DNA from: a virus
Reading direction: 5' to 3' (one strand)
Length of the DNA: 38,824 bases
Virus record (IMG/VR): IMGVR_UViG_3300039190_000131
Location: 1-38,824 of that record
Below, in pieces: positions 1 through 7,663 of the stretch; within the stretch, counting starts at the first letter, position 1, and every line of letters begins with the position of its first letter. Made by a program: the position numbers and the translations under genes. Under the pieces are notes generated by a model that saw only the letters and a program-made list of their open reading frames with translations, did not search any database and was not told where the DNA came from.

Positions 1-79
1 ACCCGGATTAAGTGGCAACTGTACCGCCGCCACTAGAAGTTACGTCTGTAACTCATACTTACGCTGAACCGGGGCCAAC

Positions 80-1615
80 ATGGCTTTTCCAAAGACCGCA
101 GATGCAATTGTCCAGAAGCCCATGATCGGGTTGGACACGTGGAACAACAAACGGCACAACGCGCTGCTCAAACAGGGCACGGAGTTCATGAATCGGTCGG
201 CTTCGATCGCTATCGAGAACTACATCCCCGAACAGTACCTGCTTACCCACTGCACCATCATTGCGTCGGTTGACGTGGATACTCCCAACGTCAAGACGGG
301 AGAGGTGGAGGAAGACGGTCAGAAGATCAACCGGCCCCACGCTGATTACCTGATCAAGCCCGACTGCAACAAGTATATCAACCAGAACGGTGATGCTTGG
401 GAACGCAAACTCCTGATGTCTACCTACAAGACCTTTGTAGGCGCTGAGAACTATGTAGAGCACATTCAGATCCCTGAGCTATCCAAGGGCAAGGTGATCG
501 ACGCTGTTGCCCGTGACTTGGGCGATACGGTCTACATTGACATTCTGGTAGCCACAGACCGCAGTCACGAAGATCTCGTACGCTCCATCGAGGCCGGGGA
601 ACTCAACACCCTCTCGATGGGTTGCACAATTGCCTACTCGGTATGCACCAAGTGCGGCAACAAAGCTGCAGACGAGACAGAGCTGTGCCGCCACATTAAG
701 TACGAGAAGGGTAACAAGTTTGTTGGCCCCAACGGTAAGATCCGCATCGTCGCAGAACTTTGCGGACACCACACAGATCCCGACTCGGTACACTTCATTG
801 AAGCCTCATGGGTAGGAAACCCTGCATTCAAGGGTGCTGTCCTGCGGAACGTCCTCGACTTCAATAAGCCAGAGACAAAAGAGCCTACTCCCTATGAGCA
901 CGACCAGCTACAGAATCTGATCCAGCAGGCGCACACAGCTACACCTACCGCTGATTGGACGGATGCCTTCCTCAAGACAGCTTCTGCCCAGATCCGTAGC
1001 GAGATCCGTGAGGAACTCTCTGCGTTTGCCAATCGTAACGCTTTTGGCGGCGGCGGTGATGATGAAGAGGAAGAGGATAGCGGCGGCGGTGATGAAGGCG
1101 GCGCTATTGAGGAAGTCTCGGATGAACTCAAAGAGAAAGTCAAGAAGAAGGTTATCCGGGACCTCAAAGACGAGATGAAGAAGGAAGATGGCGGAAACGG
1201 TGGACCTCCAAATGAGGACACAAAAGCCATGCCCGAAGCAGAACGTGCTCCGAACGATTCGATCCATCACTCCTACAAGCTGTTTGCCTCTCATTATCTG
1301 AATGAGATTGGTGACGACAAACGTACCAAAAGGGCATTCGCTATCCTGCGCTTGATGCAAAAGGATAACGTCTTCCTTCAACACAAGAGCAGATTTGCCA
1401 ACACAGATATTGTGACGGCAATGTATTTGTATGATCGGGACGGATTGAAGAGCCCGCAGTCTAGGGATCTCTATCTGTGCCTTCAAAAGGTAGGGGGAGC
1501 GTCTAATTACAGTAGTCTGCGGGAGTTCTTGGGTGCATGTATTAAATCGCTAGGCCGAAAGCCCTCTCAAAAAGAGGCGCTATTTCTGATCAAGAGAGCA
1601 AAAATTCTCAACTAA
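80..1615 (+). CDS. Prohead maturation protease, possibly with scaffold-like C-terminal extension
   Basis: This 511-residue protein looks like a capsid maturation serine protease of the HK97/T4 prohead-protease superfamily. Visible elements are VEHIQ with candidate catalytic His128, followed by SKGKVIDAVAR; NTLSMGC with candidate Ser179; and EASWVGNPAFKGAV (about 241-254), which matches the conserved E-x-S-x-V-x2-PA-x3-A segment after the catalytic Ser. A Cys/His cluster (C189-x2-C192, C203, H205) may bind zinc. The region 325-375 is very acidic and Gly-rich, and the last 115 residues are an unrecognised globular-looking extension. The protein is longer than stand-alone proteases, which suggests fusion to core material. 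K299-T-A-S302 matches the putative cleavage signature also seen in the capsid protein and scaffold, so it may process itself. It sits just ahead of the scaffold and capsid genes, as in many phages. The catalytic assignment is by motif only. Confidence 0.72.
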   Translation: MAFPKTADAIVQKPMIGLDTWNNKRHNALLKQGTEFMNRSASIAIENYIPEQYLLTHCTIIASVDVDTPNVKTGEVEEDGQKINRPHADYLIKPDCNKYINQNGDAWERKLLMSTYKTFVGAENYVEHIQIPELSKGKVIDAVARDLGDTVYIDILVATDRSHEDLVRSIEAGELNTLSMGCTIAYSVCTKCGNKAADETELCRHIKYEKGNKFVGPNGKIRIVAELCGHHTDPDSVHFIEASWVGNPAFKGAVLRNVLDFNKPETKEPTPYEHDQLQNLIQQAHTATPTADWTDAFLKTASAQIRSEIREELSAFANRNAFGGGGDDEEEEDSGGGDEGGAIEEVSDELKEKVKKKVIRDLKDEMKKEDGGNGGPPNEDTKAMPEAERAPNDSIHHSYKLFASHYLNEIGDDKRTKRAFAILRLMQKDNVFLQHKSRFANTDIVTAMYLYDRDGLKSPQSRDLYLCLQKVGGASNYSSLREFLGACIKSLGRKPSQKEALFLIKRAKILN

Positions 1616-1670
1616 TCGGGATTTTTTCCGTTTATCCATTTATACACTTGGTCCTATAGCGCCCAACCAT

Positions 1671-1732
1671 ACAGAGGGGTATTCCCTTCTGTATTCAAGA
1701 GGCTCCGGCTTCATAAGAAACACGGTACCGTG
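1671..1732 (+). promoter_or_regulatory. Hairpin and palindrome in the scaffold leader
   Basis: The 140-base gap before the scaffold gene contains an inverted repeat at 1671-1679/1684-1692 (9 bp with one G-U pair, loop TATT) and a perfect 12-base palindrome, CACGGTACCGTG, at 1721-1732. Neither has a U-tract, so they do not look like terminators. They may be RNA-stability, processing or operator elements. The scaffold ribosome site (TGGAGG) follows directly. Confidence 0.4.
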
Positions 1733-1755
1733 ACAGTTTTCTGGAGGTTCAACCA

Positions 1756-3138
1756 ATGAGCAGAAATCGACTATCTTGGAAAGAGCGTCGTCGTCAAGCA
1801 GCTCGTCAAAAACAGGCAGATCCCTACACTATGAATCAGGAACGCACTCACGTGCCGACTGAGGAATATATGATTGGGGACCCTTCCGCATGGGCGGAAG
1901 ATCCTGTTGATGACGTGTCTGATCTAGATGGCACCGAACGCGACGAAATTGGAATGCCTGAGAAGCTCGACTCGACGTACGACCATAAGGACGTCGATCA
2001 GTGGAACAGCTCAGACCAATATGACAACGCTGATACCTTTGAAGCTGGCGACGATCTGGACCGTGAATCTTCGGTCCGTGAAGCTCAGGTACGCCTCGCA
2101 AAGATGCAGCGACACTTCGAGAAGAAAGCCCTTCAGTGCGTGAGAATCGCCAAGGCGCTCTTCCCCGCTGGCAATGACGATCTCATTGCTGAGCAGGCTC
2201 TCGACTTTATGCCTCTTCCTGACGACGCCGTGATCGCTACGGCTCTTCGTCTGGCAGAAGGTGATGAAGAGAAGAAGGAAGAGAAGGCCGAAGAGAAAGG
2301 CGAGGACAAAGAGGCTTCGCTTTCTTCTGAGGAAATGCTTCGCACCATGCTCGCTGAAGAGAAAGGTGAGGAAGAGGACGAAGAAGCTGACGATGCCGAT
2401 GAAGGCAAAGAGGCTTCGGAGGACAAGGCCGAAGAGAAGGCCGAAGAGAAGGAAGAGGACGAAGACAAAAAGGATGAAGGCAAAAAGGACGAGAAGAAGG
2501 AATCTTCGGTCCGTGCCATTATCCGTGAAGAGCTTCGCTCGCTTCTAGCCGCCAAGGATGATGACGGTGGCGACGATGACAAGAAGGACGACGAAAAGGA
2601 CGAGAAGAAGGACGAGAAGAAGGAAGAGAAGGCCGAAGAGAAGAAGGAAGAGAAGAAGGACGACGCCAAAAAGGACGAGAAAGAGTCCAACGTGGACGTC
2701 GATTCCATGCTCTCCGAACTCATGGCCGAAGCTGGCATGGATGAAGATGAAGATGACTCGGACGACGCCAAAGAGGCCGGTGAGGCTGAAGAGGTGGAGG
2801 AAGAGGACGAAGAGAAGGAAGCCGGTGATCTCGACGTCATGCTGAATGGCATGGACGACGATTTCGAGATGGACGCTTCGGAGCTTGGGATCGACCTCGA
2901 TCCGGCTCTGGACCACCTCGACGGCGAAGCCCTTCTCGAAGAGGACGATGAAACCCTTCAAGCGCTGATGAATCGCCACTACTCGGTAGATGGTGACAAA
3001 GGCAAGAAGGCTTCTTCGGGTAGTAAAGGTATTTCGCAACTCGGGCGGGTGAAAGAGGCTGGGGCCAAAGGCGACGATTCGTTGTCGAAAATTTGGCCGC
3101 ATTCTCCCGACGTATCCGGTGTTTTCAACGGTGAGTAA
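1756..3138 (+). CDS. Probable capsid scaffold/core protein, K/E/D-rich
   Basis: The 460-residue protein has a basic N-terminus, a helical segment around 105-165 and a long low-complexity stretch (about 168-350) made of Lys/Glu/Asp repeats. Position between the protease and the decoration and capsid genes, together with extreme charge, fits an internal scaffolding or prohead core protein that is degraded during maturation. It contains eight copies of a K-[EK]-[AS]-[GSN] signature (residues 185, 218, 248, 309, 339, 354, 417, 433). Several are followed by short amphipathic segments such as S-x2-EEMLRTML or SVRAIIREELRSLL. The segment after residue 248 resembles the one following KTAS in the protease. 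I infer that these are protease sites. Start: ATG behind TGGAGG. Function is inferred from context and composition; no fold is recognised. Confidence 0.6.
   Translation: MSRNRLSWKERRRQAARQKQADPYTMNQERTHVPTEEYMIGDPSAWAEDPVDDVSDLDGTERDEIGMPEKLDSTYDHKDVDQWNSSDQYDNADTFEAGDDLDRESSVREAQVRLAKMQRHFEKKALQCVRIAKALFPAGNDDLIAEQALDFMPLPDDAVIATALRLAEGDEEKKEEKAEEKGEDKEASLSSEEMLRTMLAEEKGEEEDEEADDADEGKEASEDKAEEKAEEKEEDEDKKDEGKKDEKKESSVRAIIREELRSLLAAKDDDGGDDDKKDDEKDEKKDEKKEEKAEEKKEEKKDDAKKDEKESNVDVDSMLSELMAEAGMDEDEDDSDDAKEAGEAEEVEEEDEEKEAGDLDVMLNGMDDDFEMDASELGIDLDPALDHLDGEALLEEDDETLQALMNRHYSVDGDKGKKASSGSKGISQLGRVKEAGAKGDDSLSKIWPHSPDVSGVFNGE
2262..2690 (+). repeat. Purine-rich low-complexity coding repeat
   Basis: This is an imperfect tandem array of GAAGAGAAG/GACGAGAAG-type units inside the scaffold gene, encoding repeated KEEK, AEEK and KDEK blocks. 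The strand is almost all purine. It generates long Ser/Phe-rich antisense reading frames that are not genes. Confidence 0.75.
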
Positions 3139-3149
3139 TCACTAGTTGA

Positions 3150-3175
3150 TCTGGGGACGGTAGCCCGTCCCCAGA
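3150..3175 (+). promoter_or_regulatory. Strong hairpin without U-tract before the decoration gene
   Basis: A perfect inverted repeat (CTGGGGACGG and its complement, 3151-3160/3165-3174, loop TAGC, plus one closing T-A pair) lies 12 bases after the scaffold stop and about 70 bases before the next start. No T-run follows, so a simple intrinsic terminator is unlikely. An RNA processing or stability element is possible. Confidence 0.5.
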
Positions 3176-3242
3176 ACTGGACGCGGCGTTCCGCTTTCAC
3201 TGATATAAAGTTCGCAACCAAACTTACGCTAGGAGGTCACAA

Positions 3243-3863
3243 ATGGCTCTTCCCGGTCAAGCATCCGGTGATTTCACCGAAAGCAGCTCTGCTCTACGTA
3301 TTCTGTACGTAGGCACTCGTAATTCGTTCGCAGCGCAGCTTACCACTGACGGATTCACTCAGACGAATCCCCCTCAGGTAACTACCGCTGCCACTGTATC
3401 CTCGACTCTCCCGACCGCGCCAAAGCGTGGTATTCTGGGTGGATCGGTTTGCTTCACTCGTCCAGACGCTGGAAACGGCATGGTCGGTGGACCCACTGGT
3501 TCGGCACCTGCTGAAGGTGTTGTACGCCCGGTAGGTCTTTTCATTAACGATGCCTCTGGCAACGCTTATGAAAACACTCCGGCCCCCGCTTCGGGACAGG
3601 CTCCCTACCTTTCGGGTCAGGGAACCTACGGTCTGCGTCTCTATGAGACTCAGGACCTGAACACGGAGGCAGATCTGAACTGGCAAGTAGGCGATGCAGC
3701 TTACGCCAGTCTGAATGGATACCTCACGAACGTAGCCGACGCTAACAACGCCTTTGAAATGGCTGCCGCTGGCGGTAGTCAGGCCGCACCGACAATGATT
3801 GGTGTCGTCAAGGTCGTGCCGGATTCGGTGCACGCTGAGCTTGTAATCGACCAACGCATCTAA
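3243..3863 (+). CDS. Putative head decoration/stabilisation protein
   Basis: This is a 206-residue, Gly/Ala/Thr-rich, beta-type protein without signal peptide or membrane segment. It has an excellent ribosome site (AGGAGG, 7 bases before ATG) and sits directly upstream of the major capsid gene, the usual place for a head decoration protein. The C-terminal half contains DLNWQVGDAAYASLNGYLT, reminiscent of phage proteins whose surface domain carries a 'vGd-x-Ly-x2-nG-x-lT' stretch. It lacks the K-x-A-S signature near its N-terminus, so it is probably not processed and could be added after expansion. The role is inferred from order and composition; a vertex or minor capsid protein is an alternative. 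Confidence 0.5.
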   Translation: MALPGQASGDFTESSSALRILYVGTRNSFAAQLTTDGFTQTNPPQVTTAATVSSTLPTAPKRGILGGSVCFTRPDAGNGMVGGPTGSAPAEGVVRPVGLFINDASGNAYENTPAPASGQAPYLSGQGTYGLRLYETQDLNTEADLNWQVGDAAYASLNGYLTNVADANNAFEMAAAGGSQAAPTMIGVVKVVPDSVHAELVIDQRI

Positions 3864-3869
3864 GAGTGG

Positions 3870-3885
3870 CTGTCTCGCAAGAGAT
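3870..3885 (+). promoter_or_regulatory. Small hairpin with GCAA tetraloop before the capsid gene
   Basis: TGTCTC-GCAA-GAGATA folds to a 6-bp stem (one G-U pair) closed by a GNRA-type tetraloop, about 40 bases before the capsid start. There is no U-tract. It is the third hairpin in the capsid leaders and may tune expression of this abundant protein. Confidence 0.35.
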
Positions 3886-3922
3886 AGTTCCTCAGTGATC
3901 AATTAAACAGGAGGCTTTTGAA

Positions 3923-4807
3923 ATGCCTGAAAACACTCAACTAGATAATGCGACTAAGCAGGAGCTGATCAGTCGCCACATCAAGACCGCCTCTGGGCGT
4001 GCTCGATTGGCTGCTTCGATGATCCAGCCCCTCCGTAGTCGTCGTGACTATTCCGCAGTTGGCCGCCGTACCTTCATGGTCGAGCAGTTGCCTGATGGAG
4101 CACTTCCGATCTACGACAAGGACCCCGACGTAACTGCTTACGTCGTTGGTGAAGAAGGCGAGAACATTCTCGCTGTCACCAAGCCGCGTCGTGTGATTTT
4201 CCCGCTGTTCGAGATTGCATCGAACCCGGAGATCCCGATCACGCAGATCAAAGAGCGTCGCTTCGACCTCATTGAGCGTAGCCAGCAGCTTGCGAAGACC
4301 ACCATCCAAGCGGCTGAGGACGAGCGTGTATTCGCCGTTCTCGATTCGGTTGCAACCAACGGATTCGATTCGATCCCCGGTCAGGTCAACCCTGACATTC
4401 AGGTGATCGCTCCGATCAGCTCGGCTGTCCTCGCAGACGCCTTTGCTGAAATTGAGAAGCATGATCTCCGTGTCGCTCGTGTCTACATGAACGCCAAGGA
4501 TTACGCGGACATTCGTAAGTTTGGCCGTGAGATCCTCGACATTGAAACTCAGGCTACCCTGCTCAAGACTGGTCTTCAGGCCACTCTTTGGGGCGCTCAG
4601 ATCATTCTGAGCCGTCAGGTTCCGGCTGGTTTCGTATATGTCGCTTGCGAGCCTGAAATGTTCGGTCGCATCCCGGTCCGCACTGAGCTGACCGTTCTCT
4701 CCGCAGACAACCCTCGTGCTCGCACGATCGGTTTCTCGGTATTCGAGAACCTCGGTATCGGTGCTTTCAACCCTCGTGGACTCGTCCGCTTGGTTGTCCA
4801 GCGATAA
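3923..4807 (+). CDS. Major capsid protein (HK97-fold type)
   Basis: The 294-residue protein has the expected order for a capsid subunit: an N-terminal arm, then a core containing PIYDKDPDVTAYVVGEEGEN and KPRRVIFPLFEIASNPEIPI, a long helix with ERSQQLAKTTIQAAEDERVF, and a C-terminal beta segment with TIGFSVFENLGIGAFNPRG. This pattern is typical of the capsid proteins of large contractile phages. K21-T-A-S24 near the N-terminus repeats the putative maturation signature of the protease and scaffold. Cleavage there would leave about 271 residues. The ribosome site is strong (CAGGAGG) and a terminator follows the gene. Identification is from overall sequence character and position. Confidence 0.8.
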   Translation: MPENTQLDNATKQELISRHIKTASGRARLAASMIQPLRSRRDYSAVGRRTFMVEQLPDGALPIYDKDPDVTAYVVGEEGENILAVTKPRRVIFPLFEIASNPEIPITQIKERRFDLIERSQQLAKTTIQAAEDERVFAVLDSVATNGFDSIPGQVNPDIQVIAPISSAVLADAFAEIEKHDLRVARVYMNAKDYADIRKFGREILDIETQATLLKTGLQATLWGAQIILSRQVPAGFVYVACEPEMFGRIPVRTELTVLSADNPRARTIGFSVFENLGIGAFNPRGLVRLVVQR

Positions 4808-4825
4808 GCTGACCGATCCGGTCTA

Positions 4826-4884
4826 GGGGCCTTCTAAGGCCCCACACCGACCCCTCCTAGCTCCGGCTGGGAGGGGATTTTTTA
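4826..4884 (+). terminator. Double hairpin terminator after the capsid gene
   Basis: A first inverted repeat (GGGGCCTT/AAGGCCCC, 4826-4843) is followed by CCCCTCC/GGAGGGG (4851-4857/4870-4876) and then ATTTTTTTA. The second is a canonical intrinsic terminator. It closes the capsid transcription unit. Confidence 0.8.
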
Positions 4885-4944
4885 TGCCTTGGTGTGTTAC
4901 GTGGGTAATCCCTTTGTACTCCACGTTAAGTGTGTTTAGATCCC

Positions 4945-4954
4945 TGTAGATCCT
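4945..4954 (+). promoter_or_regulatory. TGTAGATCCT element before a tagged gene
   Basis: This ten-base sequence lies 22 bases before the ATG at 4977 and recurs at 26931-26940, 21 bases before the ATG at 26962. Both downstream genes start with the same N-terminal module, so it may be a shared leader or promoter element. Two copies are too few to decide. Confidence 0.25.
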
Positions 4955-4976
4955 ATCTTATATGATGGAGTCCCCA

Positions 4977-5306
4977 ATGTCTCTAAAGGATGAACTAATC
5001 AAGCTGGGTGCGTCTCGTAAAGACCTACGCCCTCAGATTCGCCCTATTCTGGCTGAACTGAAAAAGGATGCCTACACGCCCAGCAAGATCATGGACGTAG
5101 GCTTCATCCCGGACCGTGCTGCCGACCTAGCTTTGTATGCAGCAGAGCTTGCAGAAAAGGCGGCGTTCCGTCTCAACTCGCTGGCGTCGAACCCTAATGT
5201 AGACTCTCAAGAGGTGCGTGAGGCAAAGAGCCTGTCGAAGGAAGCCAACAGGCTTGCGGATAAGATTGGTGATCTCGAAGAGGCTCTCCACAGCAAAGGC
5301 GTCTGA
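4977..5306 (+). CDS. Small protein with N-terminal LIKLG/LRPHIRPILAEL-type module
   Basis: This is a 109-residue helical protein. Residues 2-28 (SLKDELIKLG then LRPQIRPILAEL) are the recurrent N-terminal module shared with genes at 17569, 18467, 18895, 26962 and 31410. K30-D-A-Y follows at the conserved distance. The rest (about 35-109) is Ala/Leu/Glu-rich and probably coiled or helical, with no family recognised. I start at 4977, because GGAG lies 6 bases upstream and the module begins here, rather than at ATGs 12-15 bases earlier. It stands alone between two terminators, so it is probably separately transcribed. A packaged internal head protein is one inference. Confidence 0.7.
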   Translation: MSLKDELIKLGASRKDLRPQIRPILAELKKDAYTPSKIMDVGFIPDRAADLALYAAELAEKAAFRLNSLASNPNVDSQEVREAKSLSKEANRLADKIGDLEEALHSKGV

Positions 5307-5331
5307 TAATGTGGGTAGACCCTCTCACTTG

Positions 5332-5363
5332 GCCCTCGGTTAGAAACTAGCCGGGGGCTTTTC
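5332..5363 (+). terminator. Intrinsic terminator
   Basis: A 12-bp stem (5332-5343/5347-5358, two G-U pairs) with an AAA loop is followed by TTTTCT. It lies 25 bases after the preceding stop codon and ends that single-gene unit. Confidence 0.8.
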
Positions 5364-5399
5364 TGTACCTCCGTAAGACATTACTCGTGGAGTAACGAA

Positions 5400-6011
5400 A
5401 TGGAAATCAAAGACAGAGAAGCAATCATCAAGCTCGCCGTACACCCGGAGCTTACAGGGGAGGCTCGTAAGGAGACTCTCAAGATCCTCCGAAAGATAAA
5501 AGACTCCGACTTGATGGAGATCATCGAGGGTCGAGGCCTCCTAGAGAAGTGCGTGGATGCGGGTATCATTGGGATGACCCTTCACGAGCGCTTAGAGGAC
5601 CTCACAGGGCTCGAATGGTACGAGGACTACAACTCCTGCGAGACGTTCTTCGATGGGCGTATGGAGTCTGTGAGAGTCCGCAAGGCAGATGGTGGATACC
5701 AAGCCACGTACTGGTGGAACATCGAAAGTAGGGAAGGGGGGCAATCCGCACGCCCTGTTACAGGATCGGATCTAAAGGGCGTCCTACAGGGCGTGTTCAA
5801 GCAGGCAGGCGAGCCTCTCTCCGACAAGGTGTGCGAGCTTGCAGAGATTGAGAAGCCTGCTCTCAGGAAGGCAAAGAGACTGGCCTACGAAGAGATCTCT
5901 ACCATTGTAGGGGTGGACCCCGACAATCCAGAGGAAGTTTTGAGACGGGTCAAGTCCTATGTTCCCTTGCCAAAAAACCTAGAGGAAGCGAAAGAGAGGG
6001 GCCTAGCGTGA
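5400..6011 (+). CDS. Unknown protein, 203 aa
   Basis: I do not recognise this protein. It is soluble, charged and mostly helical, with a central aromatic segment (GLEWYEDYNSCETFF, then YQATYWWNIES). The first 30 residues (REAIIKLAVHPELTGEA) faintly resemble the second subtype of the N-terminal module (IIKLAYDNPEI), but the match is too weak to call. Start: ATG with GGAG upstream. Its stop overlaps the next gene's GTG start by four bases (GTGA), so the two are translationally coupled. It belongs to the accessory region between the capsid and later structural genes. Confidence 0.65.
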   Translation: MEIKDREAIIKLAVHPELTGEARKETLKILRKIKDSDLMEIIEGRGLLEKCVDAGIIGMTLHERLEDLTGLEWYEDYNSCETFFDGRMESVRVRKADGGYQATYWWNIESREGGQSARPVTGSDLKGVLQGVFKQAGEPLSDKVCELAEIEKPALRKAKRLAYEEISTIVGVDPDNPEEVLRRVKSYVPLPKNLEEAKERGLA

Positions 6012-6502
6012 AGATAGCAGAGAAGATCACCAACCTGAACCAGACGTTGCAGGACCGTAAAGAGGCGCTCCTGACCATCCACGATGCGACCCTCTCCGAA
6101 GTGAGAAAGGCCTTCGAGGATGAAGAGGTGACTGTCAAAAAGGATAGGTTCTCTCCCCGGCACGTCCGCTCCGATGTGGGTATCTTCCGCTTGAACCTAC
6201 ATTTGGGGGAAATTCAGGGAGTGCCACAGCACTTCGAGGTACCCTTCTTAGTCCATTTTGATGGGGACGTGACACGGGTGATCCTCCCGGCAGAGAAGAG
6301 CTTCCGGTTGGACCACGACATTTCATTTATGAATACAGCCTCTCCTGAAGAGCACGTGGGTTACTTCGGCCCCGTGGTACTCAAGACGCAGCACAAGTGC
6401 CTTGACGAGGAGTTCTTTTTGGAGAGAAACGGCTTCCCCCATAAGCTCTGGCGGGTCTATGGGAAAGTCTCGGAGAACCTGCTAAGTTTCTTCGATCAAT
6501 AA
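6008..6502 (+). CDS. Unknown protein, 164 aa
   Basis: This unrecognised 164-residue protein begins at a GTG that overlaps the previous stop. The N-terminal 45 residues are probably helical or coiled (KITNLNQTLQDRKEALL). The remainder looks like a beta-rich domain with short hydrophobic strands (FRLNLHLGEI, FEVPFLVHFDGDVTRVILP). No signal peptide, membrane segment or catalytic motif is visible. It is coupled to the gene at 5400 and the pair probably act together. Confidence 0.6.
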   Translation: MKIAEKITNLNQTLQDRKEALLTIHDATLSEVRKAFEDEEVTVKKDRFSPRHVRSDVGIFRLNLHLGEIQGVPQHFEVPFLVHFDGDVTRVILPAEKSFRLDHDISFMNTASPEEHVGYFGPVVLKTQHKCLDEEFFLERNGFPHKLWRVYGKVSENLLSFFDQ

Positions 6503-6572
6503 GCCTTGACTACACCCGTGGTCCTTCCGTAAGGTACGTACCACACATGAACTGGAAAATGGAGAACGAATA

Positions 6573-7067
6573 ATGGCAGATCAAGAAGATCAAGTAGTAG
6601 CTGAAAATTACGGAGAACCCGTCTATCGCCGTCTGAGTGATGATGGACGTATCTACTGTGAGCACTGCTACGACATTGAAGGGTACGTCTACTACGATAG
6701 CGGTGCTACGTGGTGCCCCAACTGTGCTCACAACAAAGACTGGACGGATAGCGACCAGTACAATGCGGACTACGCTGAAGACCGCCGTCTCCGTAAGGAA
6801 GGCCTCAAAGAAGAGATCGGAGGCTTCACGGGGATGACCGTCTACAAGGTGGAGACGCCTAAGGGTGAGTATGCGTCCAAGAGGATCGGCTACGCTAGAA
6901 ACGGAATGGTCTTTTCAGGTTCCGGCCCACTCAAGAACCACCTTAGGAGCCGTGGTAAAGGCCATAGCAACCGTGACTGTGACGTTGTGGAGTACGAGCT
7001 TGTGGAGAAGAACCGCTGCTCGGTAGAGGAGTACGACGAGCACGACGGCTTCCCTCCCTCGGATTGA
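6573..7067 (+). CDS. Unknown protein with a four-cysteine zinc ribbon
   Basis: The 164-residue protein has C-x2-C (YCEHCYD, about 29-32) and C-x2-C (WCPNCAHNKDW, about 51-54) spaced by 18 residues, a plausible zinc ribbon. After this come a charged linker and a domain with TVYKVETPKGEYASKRIGYA. The role is unknown; nucleic-acid or protein binding is possible. It has its own ribosome site (GAGAACGA before ATG) and is followed by a bidirectional terminator, so it ends the + strand accessory unit. Confidence 0.65.
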   Translation: MADQEDQVVAENYGEPVYRRLSDDGRIYCEHCYDIEGYVYYDSGATWCPNCAHNKDWTDSDQYNADYAEDRRLRKEGLKEEIGGFTGMTVYKVETPKGEYASKRIGYARNGMVFSGSGPLKNHLRSRGKGHSNRDCDVVEYELVEKNRCSVEEYDEHDGFPPSD

Positions 7068-7083
7068 TCGAGCACTCCCCATT

Positions 7084-7123
7084 AAAAAGCCCCTCCTAGC
7101 TACAATGCCGGGAGGGGCTTTTT
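7084..7123. terminator. Bidirectional terminator between convergent genes
   Basis: The repeat AAAAAGCCCCTCC (7084-7096) and its exact complement (7111-7123) give an 8-bp GC stem flanked by A-run and T-run, so it can end transcription from both sides. It lies between the stops of the + gene at 7067 and the - gene at 7127. Confidence 0.88.
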
Positions 7124-7126
7124 GCG

Positions 7127-7663
7127 TTACAGGTGCCTCTTTATGTCTTCCGGTACATCGTCGTGGGTGAAGCAGGCGGCCATAAACACGCGCTTCTGGG
7201 CACTGTTGAGGATACCACGAAGGGGTTTGGGTAGGTTGTTCTTAGTGACCTTTCGGGGGTCGAGACGCCACTCGTATCTACTATCCTCTGTGCGGAATCG
7301 GAAGATACGTTCCTTTGCCATATATTCAGAGACGATGGTACAGCCCACGTTCTCACTGGCATGGTGGTACACGTCCCTGAGCCAGTCGAGGATGCCATTG
7401 TCTCCGGTATAGGTGGACTTTACTACGGGAGTCCAGAAGGCCTTCTCTCCGTGGAACTCACCGCTTCCTCCACATTGTTCGCACGGGTCCTCTATCCACC
7501 GGAATCCCACATACTTCCCCTTACCATCACAGCCGGGACAAGGCTTGGGCTTAGGGGATGCCTCGCACGTCTCTTCGGACTCTTGGGGTGTCTCTTCCTT
7601 CTTCTTGAGAATGAGCTTGACCCCTTTGTACCGATTTCCTACGGCGGTTCCTAACTTACTCAC
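7127..7663 (-). CDS. DnaJ-type zinc-finger protein, unknown role
   Basis: The product of 178 residues carries two CxxCxGxG-type repeats (CPGCDGKGK and CEQCGGSGE), the zinc-binding signature of DnaJ cysteine-rich domains. There is no J-domain, so it is not a DnaJ chaperone. The C-terminal 100 residues are charged, with SRYEWRLDPRKVTKNNLPKP, and are unrecognised. A longer frame exists, but I place the start at a GTG (7663) because GGGAGG lies 6 bases upstream and GTGAGTAA overlaps the previous stop, the usual coupling style here. It is the last gene of the minus-strand cassette. Confidence 0.6.
   Translation of the reverse strand: MSKLGTAVGNRYKGVKLILKKKEETPQESEETCEASPKPKPCPGCDGKGKYVGFRWIEDPCEQCGGSGEFHGEKAFWTPVVKSTYTGDNGILDWLRDVYHHASENVGCTIVSEYMAKERIFRFRTEDSRYEWRLDPRKVTKNNLPKPLRGILNSAQKRVFMAACFTHDDVPEDIKRHL

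Noticed and set aside
1-79. Short open stretch at the left edge ending at TAG 34-36, possibly the end of an upstream (portal-type) gene
   Set aside because: Only eleven codons are visible and another frame is open equally long, so the reading cannot be supported.
892-1486. Minus-strand frames opposite the protease gene
   Set aside because: They are antisense shadows of the acidic region of a well-supported gene, with Ser/Pro low-complexity sequence and no operon context.
2262-2690. Repeat array considered as a CRISPR or tandem DNA element
   Set aside because: Units are imperfect, codon-phased and have no spacers; it is coding low complexity.
2133-2852. Long minus-strand frame, Ser/Phe-rich
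   Set aside because: It is the complement of the K/E/D repeat in the scaffold gene; composition is purely an antisense effect and no start site fits.
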